Source: GCA-2730975 sp937893275 (lineage in GTDB: Bacteria > Verrucomicrobiota > Verrucomicrobiia > Opitutales > Seribacteraceae). From it: a DNA stretch of 64,000 bases. The notes under the pieces are model-generated. The model did no database searches. It was not told the origin of the DNA and was given only the letters and a program-made list of their open reading frames with translations. The stretch's first letter is position 1, and the number at the start of each line of letters is the position of its first letter. Below, piece by piece: positions 26,590 to 34,398 of this stretch. The position numbers were made by a program, and so were the translations under genes. The stretch lies in assembly GCA_963968595.1 (NCBI GenBank), contig CAXAHJ010000005.1:21661-85660 (forward strand), given 5' to 3'.

Positions 26590-27382
26590 TCTTGACCATG
26601 GGGTTTTCGGCTTCGATTTTTTTAAATATCGGCCTGAAATCTATTTTCCTCAAACTGGCTCCAAGAGCGATTTTATGGAGGGAATGGACTTGAGTTTTTG
26701 TTAATCTCCAACTTTTAGCTATATCATCAATGGAAGATTGGATATGAGCATGTATTTTAGGTTTAGCCGCTGTAATCGACCGACAAATTTGTTGTAGATA
26801 TTTAGAGATTTCCAAAACCCTGTGATTGATCAATTCCTCAATGTCTTTTGTGCTTTTTCTTGAGGTGTCTAAGTGATCTGACACGACCTTTATGCAATGG
26901 ATCGAATGTACAGGCAGAAATAATGTCGCCGCTTGGAAAAATCCTGCCGACTCCATATCTACGATCTCGGCAAAAGGGTCGAAATCCATAACATTTGAGT
27001 CTTGTACCGGTTGGTCATGGCATTGAATCGCAGATTCTTCCCATTCATGAGCAATTAAAGGGTCGGGGAAGAAGTCCCTACCGGTGCACACTTCTCGAAT
27101 TCGATTCACGTAACGCATTTCCCCAATGTTGGTCTTGGGATTCCTAGAACCGCAGAGCCCAAAGTTGAGTACAGACACATAGTCGTCGTTGAGGCTAAAG
27201 GCTTTTGTCGTCGAGATTGCGGAGGAAATCCGTCCGACGCCAGTAACAATCAAAGTAAACTCATCATTCCGATATTCTCCATGGGAATGAAAATTGAGAT
27301 TCAAGCTACTGACTAGCGGGCGGGCTTCTGCCAGTAAAGCCACAACTATCAAAACGGGACCGGATGTATTTTCAGTATTCAC
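26540..27382 (-). CDS. Nucleoside phosphorylase / MTA-SAH nucleosidase-like protein with C-terminal extension
   Basis: The start was set at the GTG of a GTGA overlap with the HAD gene stop, giving 280 residues. The first strand I-V-V-A-L-L-A-E-A-R-P, then V-T-G-V-G-R-I-S-S, L-N-F-G-L-C-G-S, V-D-M-E-S-A-G-F-F near residue 140 and I-K-V-V-S-D-H-L-D near residue 165 are the core of the PNP_UDP_1 family, with Met-Glu and the catalytic Asp retained. The block before M-E-S-A is shortened. About 100 helical residues follow the core, ending in LCRELAK, which ordinary MTA/SAH nucleosidases lack. Because radical SAM enzymes release 5'-deoxyadenosine, a nucleosidase beside one could remove that product; this is inference from context. 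Confidence 0.75.
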   Translation of the reverse strand: MNTENTSGPVLIVVALLAEARPLVSSLNLNFHSHGEYRNDEFTLIVTGVGRISSAISTTKAFSLNDDYVSVLNFGLCGSRNPKTNIGEMRYVNRIREVCTGRDFFPDPLIAHEWEESAIQCHDQPVQDSNVMDFDPFAEIVDMESAGFFQAATLFLPVHSIHCIKVVSDHLDTSRKSTKDIEELINHRVLEISKYLQQICRSITAAKPKIHAHIQSSIDDIAKSWRLTKTQVHSLHKIALGASLRKIDFRPIFKKIEAENPMVKSDRNLAFTHLCRELAK

Positions 27383-28035
27383 CCCACCCACTTGAGCAAT
27401 TGGTTCAATTGATTTATAACAGGCGACCCGGATGCGGTTAGTTTTCGTACAGAATGATGACCATTCGAGTAAAGCAAGCAATCAATACCTAGTTCCTGAG
27501 CAACTTCATGGTCATGCAAAGTATCTCCCACGAGCAAATATTCGTCCCTCTTCAATTCAGAACCCTCCAAAAGGCTTCTTGCTCTATCCAGTTTGCCCTC
27601 CGCATGAATATTACTGGTTCCGACTATCACACAAAAATAATCATGTAAATTATGATGCCGAACAAATGCCTTTACATGCTCTTCTTTACCAGCCGAAAGC
27701 AATGATTGATCAATACCAAGTGAAGAGATTTTTGAAATGGTTGCCCTCGCATTTTCTTGGAGAACGCATTGTTTCCATAAAAAATGATCTTTTTCGATGA
27801 AAATAGTAGATATTTCATTGAATTCCGGGCCTTGGCAAGGAAGTCCAAGCCGATTGTAATAATCTCGAACCGGAAAACCGAATTGTTCCCGATAATGTTC
27901 CAATAAGAGCTTAGGCAATCCTCGATCCTCGAGGATATCATTGACTATCCGGACACATAATTTGGCGTCGTCGATAATAGTCCCGTTCCAGTCCCAAATG
28001 ATGTGCGTGTACTTTTGTTTAACAGATTCGACCAT
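27379..28035 (-). CDS. HAD-superfamily hydrolase, phosphoglycolate-phosphatase-like
   Basis: A 218-residue phosphatase of the HAD fold. Motif I is I-I-W-D-W-N-G-T-I-I-D-D near residue 13, with the nucleophile Asp and general-acid position replaced as D-x-N rather than the usual D-x-D. Motif II is the L-S-A-G-K region near residue 108, and motif IV is L-V-G-D-T-L-H-D-H near residue 170. The cap is helical. The second Asp of motif I is Asn (D-W-N-G-T), a variant also known in this superfamily. It overlaps the nucleosidase-like gene by 4 bases (GTGA), indicating coupled translation. The substrate is unknown; a deoxyribose- or nucleotide-derived phosphate would fit the context. Confidence 0.8.
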   Translation of the reverse strand: MVESVKQKYTHIIWDWNGTIIDDAKLCVRIVNDILEDRGLPKLLLEHYREQFGFPVRDYYNRLGLPCQGPEFNEISTIFIEKDHFLWKQCVLQENARATISKISSLGIDQSLLSAGKEEHVKAFVRHHNLHDYFCVIVGTSNIHAEGKLDRARSLLEGSELKRDEYLLVGDTLHDHEVAQELGIDCLLYSNGHHSVRKLTASGSPVINQLNQLLKWVG

Positions 28036-28058
28036 ACTATTAGTGTGAGTAAGCTCAT

Positions 28059-28535
28059 TTAAGGCCTAAAGAAGGCACTAAAGAACTGTGATTCTTCATT
28101 GTTTGCAGTTTCCCAATCTAGCAAGCTTTTCTTCCGACCCACGCCCCATCTGTATTTTCCCGTTTTACCGTTTGCCGGGAGTGCGCGATGACAGGGAATT
28201 AAGATTGCCACTGGATTCGCTCCAACTGCTGCTCCAACCGCTCTCGCCTTCTCCTTTCCGCCAAGTAATACAGCAATTTCTCCATAGCTTACTGTTTGAC
28301 CAAAAGGTACATTGAGCAAGGCATTCCAAACCATTCGCTGAAATTCAGTACCTCGTGGAAGCAAGGGGCTTCCCTTGCCCAATTGGTTTTCTTTAAAGGT
28401 ACATTGCAAAGCTTTCGGAATGGTAATTGGGATTCCCGAAAAGTTATTTTTAATAAATTCAAGTTGAGTGACGGCATTTTCATTACAGGTAATTCGTACA
28501 TTCCCGACAGGTGTCTCGGCATAGTATATTTCCAT
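28059..28535 (-). CDS. ogt: Methylated-DNA--protein-cysteine S-methyltransferase
   Basis: Suicide repair protein that removes O6-alkyl groups from guanine. The 158-residue product has the helix-turn-helix segment Y-G-E-I-A-V-L-L-G-G near residue 88 and the active-site loop I-P-C-H-R with the acceptor Cys near residue 120, preceded by A-V-G-A-A-V-G-A-N-P. The Ada zinc-binding N-terminal domain is absent, as in Ogt. It lies 23 bases upstream of the HAD gene on the same strand, so DNA repair and the SPL operon may be co-regulated. Confidence 0.92.
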   Translation of the reverse strand: MEIYYAETPVGNVRITCNENAVTQLEFIKNNFSGIPITIPKALQCTFKENQLGKGSPLLPRGTEFQRMVWNALLNVPFGQTVSYGEIAVLLGGKEKARAVGAAVGANPVAILIPCHRALPANGKTGKYRWGVGRKKSLLDWETANNEESQFFSAFFRP

Positions 28536-28622
28536 TTGATTCAGTAAAACTTGTTGTTTCCATTGGGGGATTCAAATATAAAAGGCAGGTAAAAACATGT
28601 TAACAATCTTAACAGAGCTTTG

Positions 28623-31496
28623 ATGAAAACTTCTCCAGTAGTCGTTTTTCTTGCTGTCTCATGCTTGGCGACAGCGTTTTCAGCAGGAGCAGAGGACACG
28701 GCTGCAGGCTTTGCCTTCTTTGAAAAGAAAATACGCCCCGTCTTGGTCAATAATTGCTACAAATGCCATTCGGCAAATGCTAAGAAATTGAAAGCGGGTC
28801 TTTATCTTGATAGAAAAGCGGGTTGGCGTCAAGGTGGAGAGAGCGGACCGACTCTTATACCCGGCAACCCAGGCAAAAGTCTTTTGCTTACTGCCATTAT
28901 GTACAAGGATAACGACTTGCGCATGCCCCCAGATAAAAAACTACCCAAGGAGGTGCTGGCTGATTTTGAGAAATGGATTGCAATGGGTGCCCCTGATCCT
29001 AGGGACATGCCAATGGAAGTGATTGTGGAGACAAGTGGTCCCAAAGCAAAGACTCTCAAGGAAGGCCGGAAGTTCTGGGTTTTCAATCCATTGAATTCCC
29101 CCCAATTGCCAGCCGTAAAAGAAGCAAAATGGGTGAAAGACGAATTGGATCACTTCGTATTGGCAAAACTTGAAGAGAACGATTTGCAACCGGCCCTACC
29201 AGCGGACGAGTCGACTTTGCTCCGCCGGCTTTATTTCGACCTGACCGGACTTCCTCCCGACGTCGGGCAAATCGAGGCCTTTCAGGCGGATGATTCTCCC
29301 GATGCCTATGCCAAGGTGGTGAACGAATTACTTGCTTCCCCCCGGTTCGGGGAACGCTGGGGGCGCCATTGGTTGGATGTCGCGCGTTATGCCGATACCA
29401 CGGGTGGCGGGCGCAACAATCCTTTTCCCAATGCTCATCGCTTCCGGGAATACGTCATCGAGAGCTTCAACGAGGACAAGCCGTTCGATCAGTTCGCCAA
29501 GGAGCAAATCGCAGGCGACCTGCTTCCATCCACTAACGATAAGGAATTCAACGGGAACCTAACCGGAACCGGCTTTCTCGCCCTCGGACCGCACAACTAC
29601 GAGTTGCAGGACAAGGCGCTCTTGCGCATGGAGATCGTCGATGAGCAAATCAGTACCGTGGGGCGGGCTTTCTTGGGCATGACCATGGGTTGCGTCCGTT
29701 GTCATGATCATCCGTTCGATCCCATTCCCATCGAAGAATACTATTCTTTGGCAGGAATTTTTCGAGGTACTAATAGCTTGGTCCCGGGAAACGTCGGTAG
29801 TTTTCATGAACGTACGCTGCGCGATCAAAACGGGGTTGCCCGCAAGAAGCACTCGGCTGCTCAAAAGAAGCTTGAGGGCGAATTGAAAAAAGCCGAAGCA
29901 AAGCTCAAGGCTCTGGGAGGAAATACGGATTTTGCCAAAGCCGGACAGAAGTCCCTTGATCTCGGCAAACTGGGAGGGGTGGTGGTGGACGACGTGGATG
30001 CCAAGCTGGTCGGGAAATGGGTGTCCTCGACCCATACCAGGGGATATGTCGGAAAGCGTTACATACACGATGACTCCAAGGGCAAGGGGAGAAAGTCAGT
30101 TACTTTTCCCGCCCGAATCCCCGAGCCGGGTAAGTATGAAATCCAGCTTTCCTATACCCCCGGTATCAACCGGGCAAAGAAGACACCGATTACCATCATG
30201 CATGCCGACGGCGAGCAAAAAGTTTACGTCGACCAGACCAAGCAACCTCCCATTCTCGGTGCCTTCGTCTCGCTTGGCGCGTTCCGATTCGAGAAGGGAA
30301 CCCGGGACGTCATCCAGATCACGACCGAAGACACCAGCCAGGTCGTGATTGCCGACGCCATCCGTTTGTTGTCCAAGACCGAGAAGCCTCCTCCGGTTCT
30401 TGCCAAGAAAGAGAAATCCGAGCAGGCTAAGGAAGAATTGAAAAAAAAGCAGGAGCTCGCCAAGGCCCAGAAGAAGCTAGCGGAAAAGGTCGTCTCCGAT
30501 CTTAGAAACAAGCTTAAGGAGCATAAAAAAACCTCCCATCCAGGGGCGGCCAAGGTCATGACCGTTCTCGAGCACAAGGAAGCAGGGGACTGGCGTATTC
30601 ATCGAAGGGGGGAGATTCGAAACCTTGGTCCTTACGTCAAGCGAGGCTTCCTGGCCGTGGCCTCCCCGGCTGATTTGTCTCACAAGCCCGAGATACCCAA
30701 AGGTTCGAGCGGGCGCCTTGAGCTTGCCGATTGGGTTGCGTCCTCACGCAACCCTCTTACGTCCCGCGTATATACAAACCGGGTCTGGCGTCATCTTTTC
30801 GGGAGGGGCATCGTAGCCACGCCGGATAATTTCGGGGAAATGGGCCGTCGTCCCACTCACCCCCAACTTCTTGACCATTTGGCTATCTCTTTTATTGAAA
30901 ACGGATGGTCCACTAAGAAACTGATTCGCAAGGTGGTTCTTTCGAACTCCTACCGCATGTCGTCAAAGGGAGTGCCGAGAGCGATCGAGGCAGACCCACA
31001 AAACAATCTGTTCTCAAGGCAAAATCGTCGTCGTCTCGAGGTCGAGTCCATAAGGGACGCCATGTTGGTGGCAAGCGGCCGTATTTCCTTTTCCCGGGAA
31101 AGCATGGACAAGACGCGGTCCATGTTCGAAAAACTCGACCGGAACAAGATTCCTGAAATGTTCAACGTCTTCGATTATCCTAACCCCGGGCTCGTATCGG
31201 GCAACCGAAATGCCAGTACAGTTCCTACACAGGCACTCTTCATGATGAACAGTGGATTTGTGCTCAACGAAGCAAAAGCCGCAGCAGTCAAAATACTCGA
31301 AATGAAGGGACTGGATGACCGGCAAAGACTCGTTTTCGCTTACAAGACCACCCTTGGAAGAATTCCCAGTGATGGGGAAAAGTCCCTTGCCTTGGCTTAC
31401 TTAAAGAAGCATGGTGGAAGCAAAGACAAACAAGATGCTTGGGGCGGCATCCTTCATGGACTTTTTGCCTGCCTCGACTTTCGCTACCTGAACTGA
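28623..31496 (+). CDS. PSCyt1-DUF1549-DUF1553 protein with golvesin/xanthan-lyase-like insert
   Basis: A 957-residue exported protein. A signal peptide (MKTSPVVVFLAVSCLATAFSAGA) is followed by a planctomycete-type cytochrome c domain with C-Y-K-C-H near residue 46 and R-M-P-P as the likely distal Met ligand. DUF1549 follows (HFVLAKLEEN, L-T-G-L-P-P, R-Y-A-D-T, and a second C-V-R-C-H-D-H). Between about residues 445 and 585 lies a beta-rich module (A-K-L-V-G-K-W...IADAIRLL) resembling golvesin/xanthan-lyase carbohydrate-binding domains, then a Lys-rich coiled coil, then DUF1553. These proteins always occur with DUF1501 partners, here 15 bases downstream. Their role is unproven but is probably periplasmic and linked to polysaccharide or sulfated-glycan use. 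The ATG at 28623 is preferred over a TTG three bases earlier. Confidence 0.88.
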   Translation: MKTSPVVVFLAVSCLATAFSAGAEDTAAGFAFFEKKIRPVLVNNCYKCHSANAKKLKAGLYLDRKAGWRQGGESGPTLIPGNPGKSLLLTAIMYKDNDLRMPPDKKLPKEVLADFEKWIAMGAPDPRDMPMEVIVETSGPKAKTLKEGRKFWVFNPLNSPQLPAVKEAKWVKDELDHFVLAKLEENDLQPALPADESTLLRRLYFDLTGLPPDVGQIEAFQADDSPDAYAKVVNELLASPRFGERWGRHWLDVARYADTTGGGRNNPFPNAHRFREYVIESFNEDKPFDQFAKEQIAGDLLPSTNDKEFNGNLTGTGFLALGPHNYELQDKALLRMEIVDEQISTVGRAFLGMTMGCVRCHDHPFDPIPIEEYYSLAGIFRGTNSLVPGNVGSFHERTLRDQNGVARKKHSAAQKKLEGELKKAEAKLKALGGNTDFAKAGQKSLDLGKLGGVVVDDVDAKLVGKWVSSTHTRGYVGKRYIHDDSKGKGRKSVTFPARIPEPGKYEIQLSYTPGINRAKKTPITIMHADGEQKVYVDQTKQPPILGAFVSLGAFRFEKGTRDVIQITTEDTSQVVIADAIRLLSKTEKPPPVLAKKEKSEQAKEELKKKQELAKAQKKLAEKVVSDLRNKLKEHKKTSHPGAAKVMTVLEHKEAGDWRIHRRGEIRNLGPYVKRGFLAVASPADLSHKPEIPKGSSGRLELADWVASSRNPLTSRVYTNRVWRHLFGRGIVATPDNFGEMGRRPTHPQLLDHLAISFIENGWSTKKLIRKVVLSNSYRMSSKGVPRAIEADPQNNLFSRQNRRRLEVESIRDAMLVASGRISFSRESMDKTRSMFEKLDRNKIPEMFNVFDYPNPGLVSGNRNASTVPTQALFMMNSGFVLNEAKAAAVKILEMKGLDDRQRLVFAYKTTLGRIPSDGEKSLALAYLKKHGGSKDKQDAWGGILHGLFACLDFRYLN

Positions 31497-31511
31497 ATAA
31501 AACAAGAAGCC

Positions 31512-32927
31512 ATGGACCACGTAGCTCAATCGTTTTCCCGTCGCCAAATGCTCAAGAGCGCAGCATGCGGCTTCGGTTCGTTGGCCGTGGCCGGCATGCA
31601 AGGCGCCCAAGCTCTCACGGGCAATCCCTTAGCCGCCAAGGCCTCCCTCATCCCGCAACGAGCTAAGCGCGTAATCTTCATCTTCATGGCGGGTGGACCG
31701 AGTCACGTCGATACCTTCGACTACAAGCCGGAACTGATTGCCAAGGATGGTAAGGACATCGATTTCGTCGGTGTCCGGACAGGAACCTTTGGCAAACAAA
31801 GCAAGAGGAAACTGATGAAACCCTTGTGGGATTTCAAGCAATACGGTGAAAGCGGCAAACAAGTCTCCTCACTTTTTCCCCACATAGCCGGTCAAGTGGA
31901 TGACCTCGCATTTATTCATTCCATGCATACGGAAGGCGTGGCTCATGGTCCTTCTACCTTATTCCTTCACACTGGGGCCACCAATTTGGTGCGCCCTTCC
32001 ATGGGTAGTTGGATTTCTTACGGACTTGGCACAGAAAACGAAAACCTTCCCGCTTTCGTAACCATCTCCCCTTCCGCAGGAAAAGGCGGACCACGAAACT
32101 ACGGGGATGCCTTTCTTCCCTCCATTCACCAAGGCACGGCCGTCGGTCGGGCTGGAAGCGCTAGCGCAGTCAAGATCAGGAATGTCGACAACGCCATGCT
32201 CAGTGACTCTCAAAGGCGTCAACGCTTTGACTTTTTGCAAGGCCTCAATGCGGAGCAAGCAGGTCGGGCTCCCGAGGATGATCGCTTGGATGCCACCATC
32301 AAGACCTACGAACTTGCATGGCGGATGCAAATGGAGGCTCCTGAATTAACGGATCTTTCCAGGGAAAGCGAAGCGACTAAGAAAATCTATGGCATAGGGG
32401 AAAAGAAAACCGACGATTTCGGCAAGCAATGCCTCCTCGCTCGCAGGATGGTCGAACGAGGCGTTCGCTACGTTAGCGTAAATTATTCAGACGAATCCAG
32501 CAACCCGCGCTGGGACCAACACAGCAACATGCCCAAGCATGCCGATCACGCCAAGGCCACTGACAAACCCGTGGCGGGATTATTGCGTGACCTGAAGGCG
32601 AGAGGATTGCTTGAAGACACCCTCGTCTGGTGGGGTGGTGAATTTGGTCGGACGCCTTTTGCCCAAAGCAAGGATGGTCGCGACCACAATCCACGAGGAT
32701 TCACCGTTTTCCTCGCCGGTGGTGGTATTAAATCAGGCATTTCCTATGGGGCTACCGATGAAATTGGCAGTGTAGCGGTTGACAAACGGGTCCATATGCA
32801 CGATCTGCATGCCACTATCCTGCATGCGCTTGGCTTGGATCACGAAAAGCTCACTTACCCCTATGCGGGGCGAAATTTTCGCCTGACAGATGTAGCCGGT
32901 CGGGTGGTTCACGACCTCTTCGCCTGA
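31512..32927 (+). CDS. DUF1501 family protein, Tat-exported
   Basis: A 471-residue protein with a twin-arginine-type signal (S-R-R-Q-M-L-K then an alanine/glycine-rich hydrophobic stretch to about residue 36). The alkaline-phosphatase/sulfatase-like fold of DUF1501 is shown by F-M-A-G-G-P-S-H-V-D-T-F-D near residue 57, S-M-H-T-E-G-V-A-H-G near 140, W-W-G-G-E-F-G-R-T-P near 375 and H-D-L-H-A-T-I-L-H-A-L-G-L-D-H near 430. It pairs with the upstream PSCyt1/DUF1549 protein as an operon (15-base gap). No activity has been established for the family. A hairpin follows its stop. Confidence 0.9.
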   Translation: MDHVAQSFSRRQMLKSAACGFGSLAVAGMQGAQALTGNPLAAKASLIPQRAKRVIFIFMAGGPSHVDTFDYKPELIAKDGKDIDFVGVRTGTFGKQSKRKLMKPLWDFKQYGESGKQVSSLFPHIAGQVDDLAFIHSMHTEGVAHGPSTLFLHTGATNLVRPSMGSWISYGLGTENENLPAFVTISPSAGKGGPRNYGDAFLPSIHQGTAVGRAGSASAVKIRNVDNAMLSDSQRRQRFDFLQGLNAEQAGRAPEDDRLDATIKTYELAWRMQMEAPELTDLSRESEATKKIYGIGEKKTDDFGKQCLLARRMVERGVRYVSVNYSDESSNPRWDQHSNMPKHADHAKATDKPVAGLLRDLKARGLLEDTLVWWGGEFGRTPFAQSKDGRDHNPRGFTVFLAGGGIKSGISYGATDEIGSVAVDKRVHMHDLHATILHALGLDHEKLTYPYAGRNFRLTDVAGRVVHDLFA

Positions 32928-32941
32928 ATACGCTTTCGTGG

Positions 32942-32957
32942 CTTGCCCTCAGGCAAG
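32942..32957 (+). terminator. Stem-loop after the first DUF1501 gene
   Basis: CTTGCC (32942-32947) and GGCAAG (32952-32957) form a perfect 6-bp stem around a CTCA tetraloop, 15 bases after the DUF1501 stop. The downstream sequence AGGGTTCTAAATAA has no strong T tract, so termination may be partial, with read-through into the oxidoreductase gene 23 bases on. Confidence 0.4.
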
Positions 32958-32979
32958 AGGGTTCTAAATAACCTAAAGC

Positions 32980-33969
32980 ATGAAAGCCATCATACTGCCC
33001 AAGCACGGCGGCCCCGAACTTTTTCGCGTCGAGGAAGTACCTAAGCCGAAAATAAAACCAGGCCATGTCTTGATCCAAGTCGCCGCATCGAGTGTCAACC
33101 CGGTCGACTTCAAGATCAGGCAAGGCCTCATTCCAATTGGTCCGGATCTTCCAGGCATTTTGCATGGAGACGTGGCGGGGGTAGTTGCGGAAGTAGCGGC
33201 GGATGTGGAAGGATTTGCTCCAGGCGACGAAGTCTATGGTTGTGTCGGTGGTTTCAAGGGTCTGTCAGGCGTCTTGGCCGACTACGCCCTTGCCGATGCC
33301 CGCCTTTTGGCAAGGAAACCTAAGAACCTCTCAATGATAGAAGCCGCTGCCCTACCCTTGGTCACCATAACGGCTTGGAACGCCCTGGTGGAAAGAGCCA
33401 AGGTCTCGCAAGGACAAAGAGTGCTTGTTCATGCCGCCGCAGGTGGCGTTGGCCATGTTGCGCTTCAACTCGCCAAGGCTGCTGGTGCAGAGGTGCATGT
33501 CACTGCATCAAGTGAGGAAAAGATCGCACTCGGCAAGGAACTTGGTGCCGACATAGGAATTAACTACAAGGAACGATCGGTCGAGGAATATGTCTCCGAG
33601 CATACGGGAGGCGCAGGTTATGACGTCGTCTTTGATACCGTGGGAACAACGCGACTCGACAATTCCTTCCAAGCCGCCAAGATCGGTGGCACCGTCGTCT
33701 CCATAGCAGCTCGCTCCACCCATGACCTCACGCATGTACATGTGCGTGCACTCACCCTGCACGTCGTCTTCATGCTCCTGCCGCTCGTCCGCAACATCGG
33801 ACGCGAACACCATGGAGCAATCTTGCGACAAGCTACGCAATTGGTCGAAGCTGGCAAGCTGCGACCCCATTTGCACACCGAGGTATTCCCATTCGAACGA
33901 GTTGGCGATGCTCATGCCCTGCTGGAATCTGGTGGAACGCTCGGTAAAATCGTCCTTTCGAATAGTTAG
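32980..33969 (+). CDS. Zinc-free MDR-family NADP(H)-dependent oxidoreductase
   Basis: A 329-residue medium-chain dehydrogenase/reductase of the quinone-oxidoreductase branch. Features are S-S-V-N-P-V-D-F-K-I-R near residue 38, G-D-V-A-G-V-V near 62, G-D-E-V-Y-G near 83 and the Rossmann motif V-H-A-A-A-G-G-V-G-H-V-A near residue 150. The structural-zinc cysteines and catalytic Cys/His of alcohol dehydrogenases are absent. The substrate cannot be named. It lies just after the DUF1501 gene, possibly in the same unit. Confidence 0.85.
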   Translation: MKAIILPKHGGPELFRVEEVPKPKIKPGHVLIQVAASSVNPVDFKIRQGLIPIGPDLPGILHGDVAGVVAEVAADVEGFAPGDEVYGCVGGFKGLSGVLADYALADARLLARKPKNLSMIEAAALPLVTITAWNALVERAKVSQGQRVLVHAAAGGVGHVALQLAKAAGAEVHVTASSEEKIALGKELGADIGINYKERSVEEYVSEHTGGAGYDVVFDTVGTTRLDNSFQAAKIGGTVVSIAARSTHDLTHVHVRALTLHVVFMLLPLVRNIGREHHGAILRQATQLVEAGKLRPHLHTEVFPFERVGDAHALLESGGTLGKIVLSNS

Positions 33970-34079
33970 ATTCTGCTTTCAGCTTACGGCTGGTGTAAGT
34001 CGTCGTATACTTATCCAAATGGGATGAGGCAAATAATCCACATCGATCGAGATACGGGACAATCCAAGCTTGAAAGGAA

Positions 34080-34270
34080 TCCCATTGAGTATCGCAAGAC
34101 TGAGTCGAAGGAGTGTCCTGACGACATGAAACATTGAGCTCGGTTCTGGGTGTGCCGATCTTCTTCTAGTTCATCCAGATTCTTCTTGGAAGCGCGGATT
34201 GAACAAAAACACCACTGGATTGATCCGCCAATACCTAAAGAAAGGCGATAGTCCTAAATTAGTTGCCTGA
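34080..34270 (+). pseudogene. Decayed IS30-family transposase, C-terminal remnant
   Basis: Within the 429-base spacer 33970-34398, one frame reads H-P-D-S-S-W-K-R-G-L-N-K-N then TTGLIRQYLKKGDS to a TGA at 34268. This matches the IS30 transposase C-terminal block (HPYxSWERGxNENTNGLIRQYxPKG). A second frame, 34116-34166, reads LSSVLGVPIFF, the segment that normally precedes it, so at least one frameshift and a stop separate the two. Immediately after, CTTGCACTTGTCAGTTGAA (34311-34329) resembles an IS30-type terminal end, but no left end or target duplication was found. The rest of the spacer (33970-34080 and 34330-34398) shows nothing recognisable. This is an old, dead element. Confidence 0.75.
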
Positions 34271-34398
34271 TCTATTTTAAGAAAACCATCTCCGTGCTTC
34301 CTCCACTTCGGTCTTGCACTTGTCAGTTGAACTCACGAATCAAAATCTACAGCCAGAATATCAGTCACAGCGAGGACAGAGTCTCGTTTGAAATAAAC

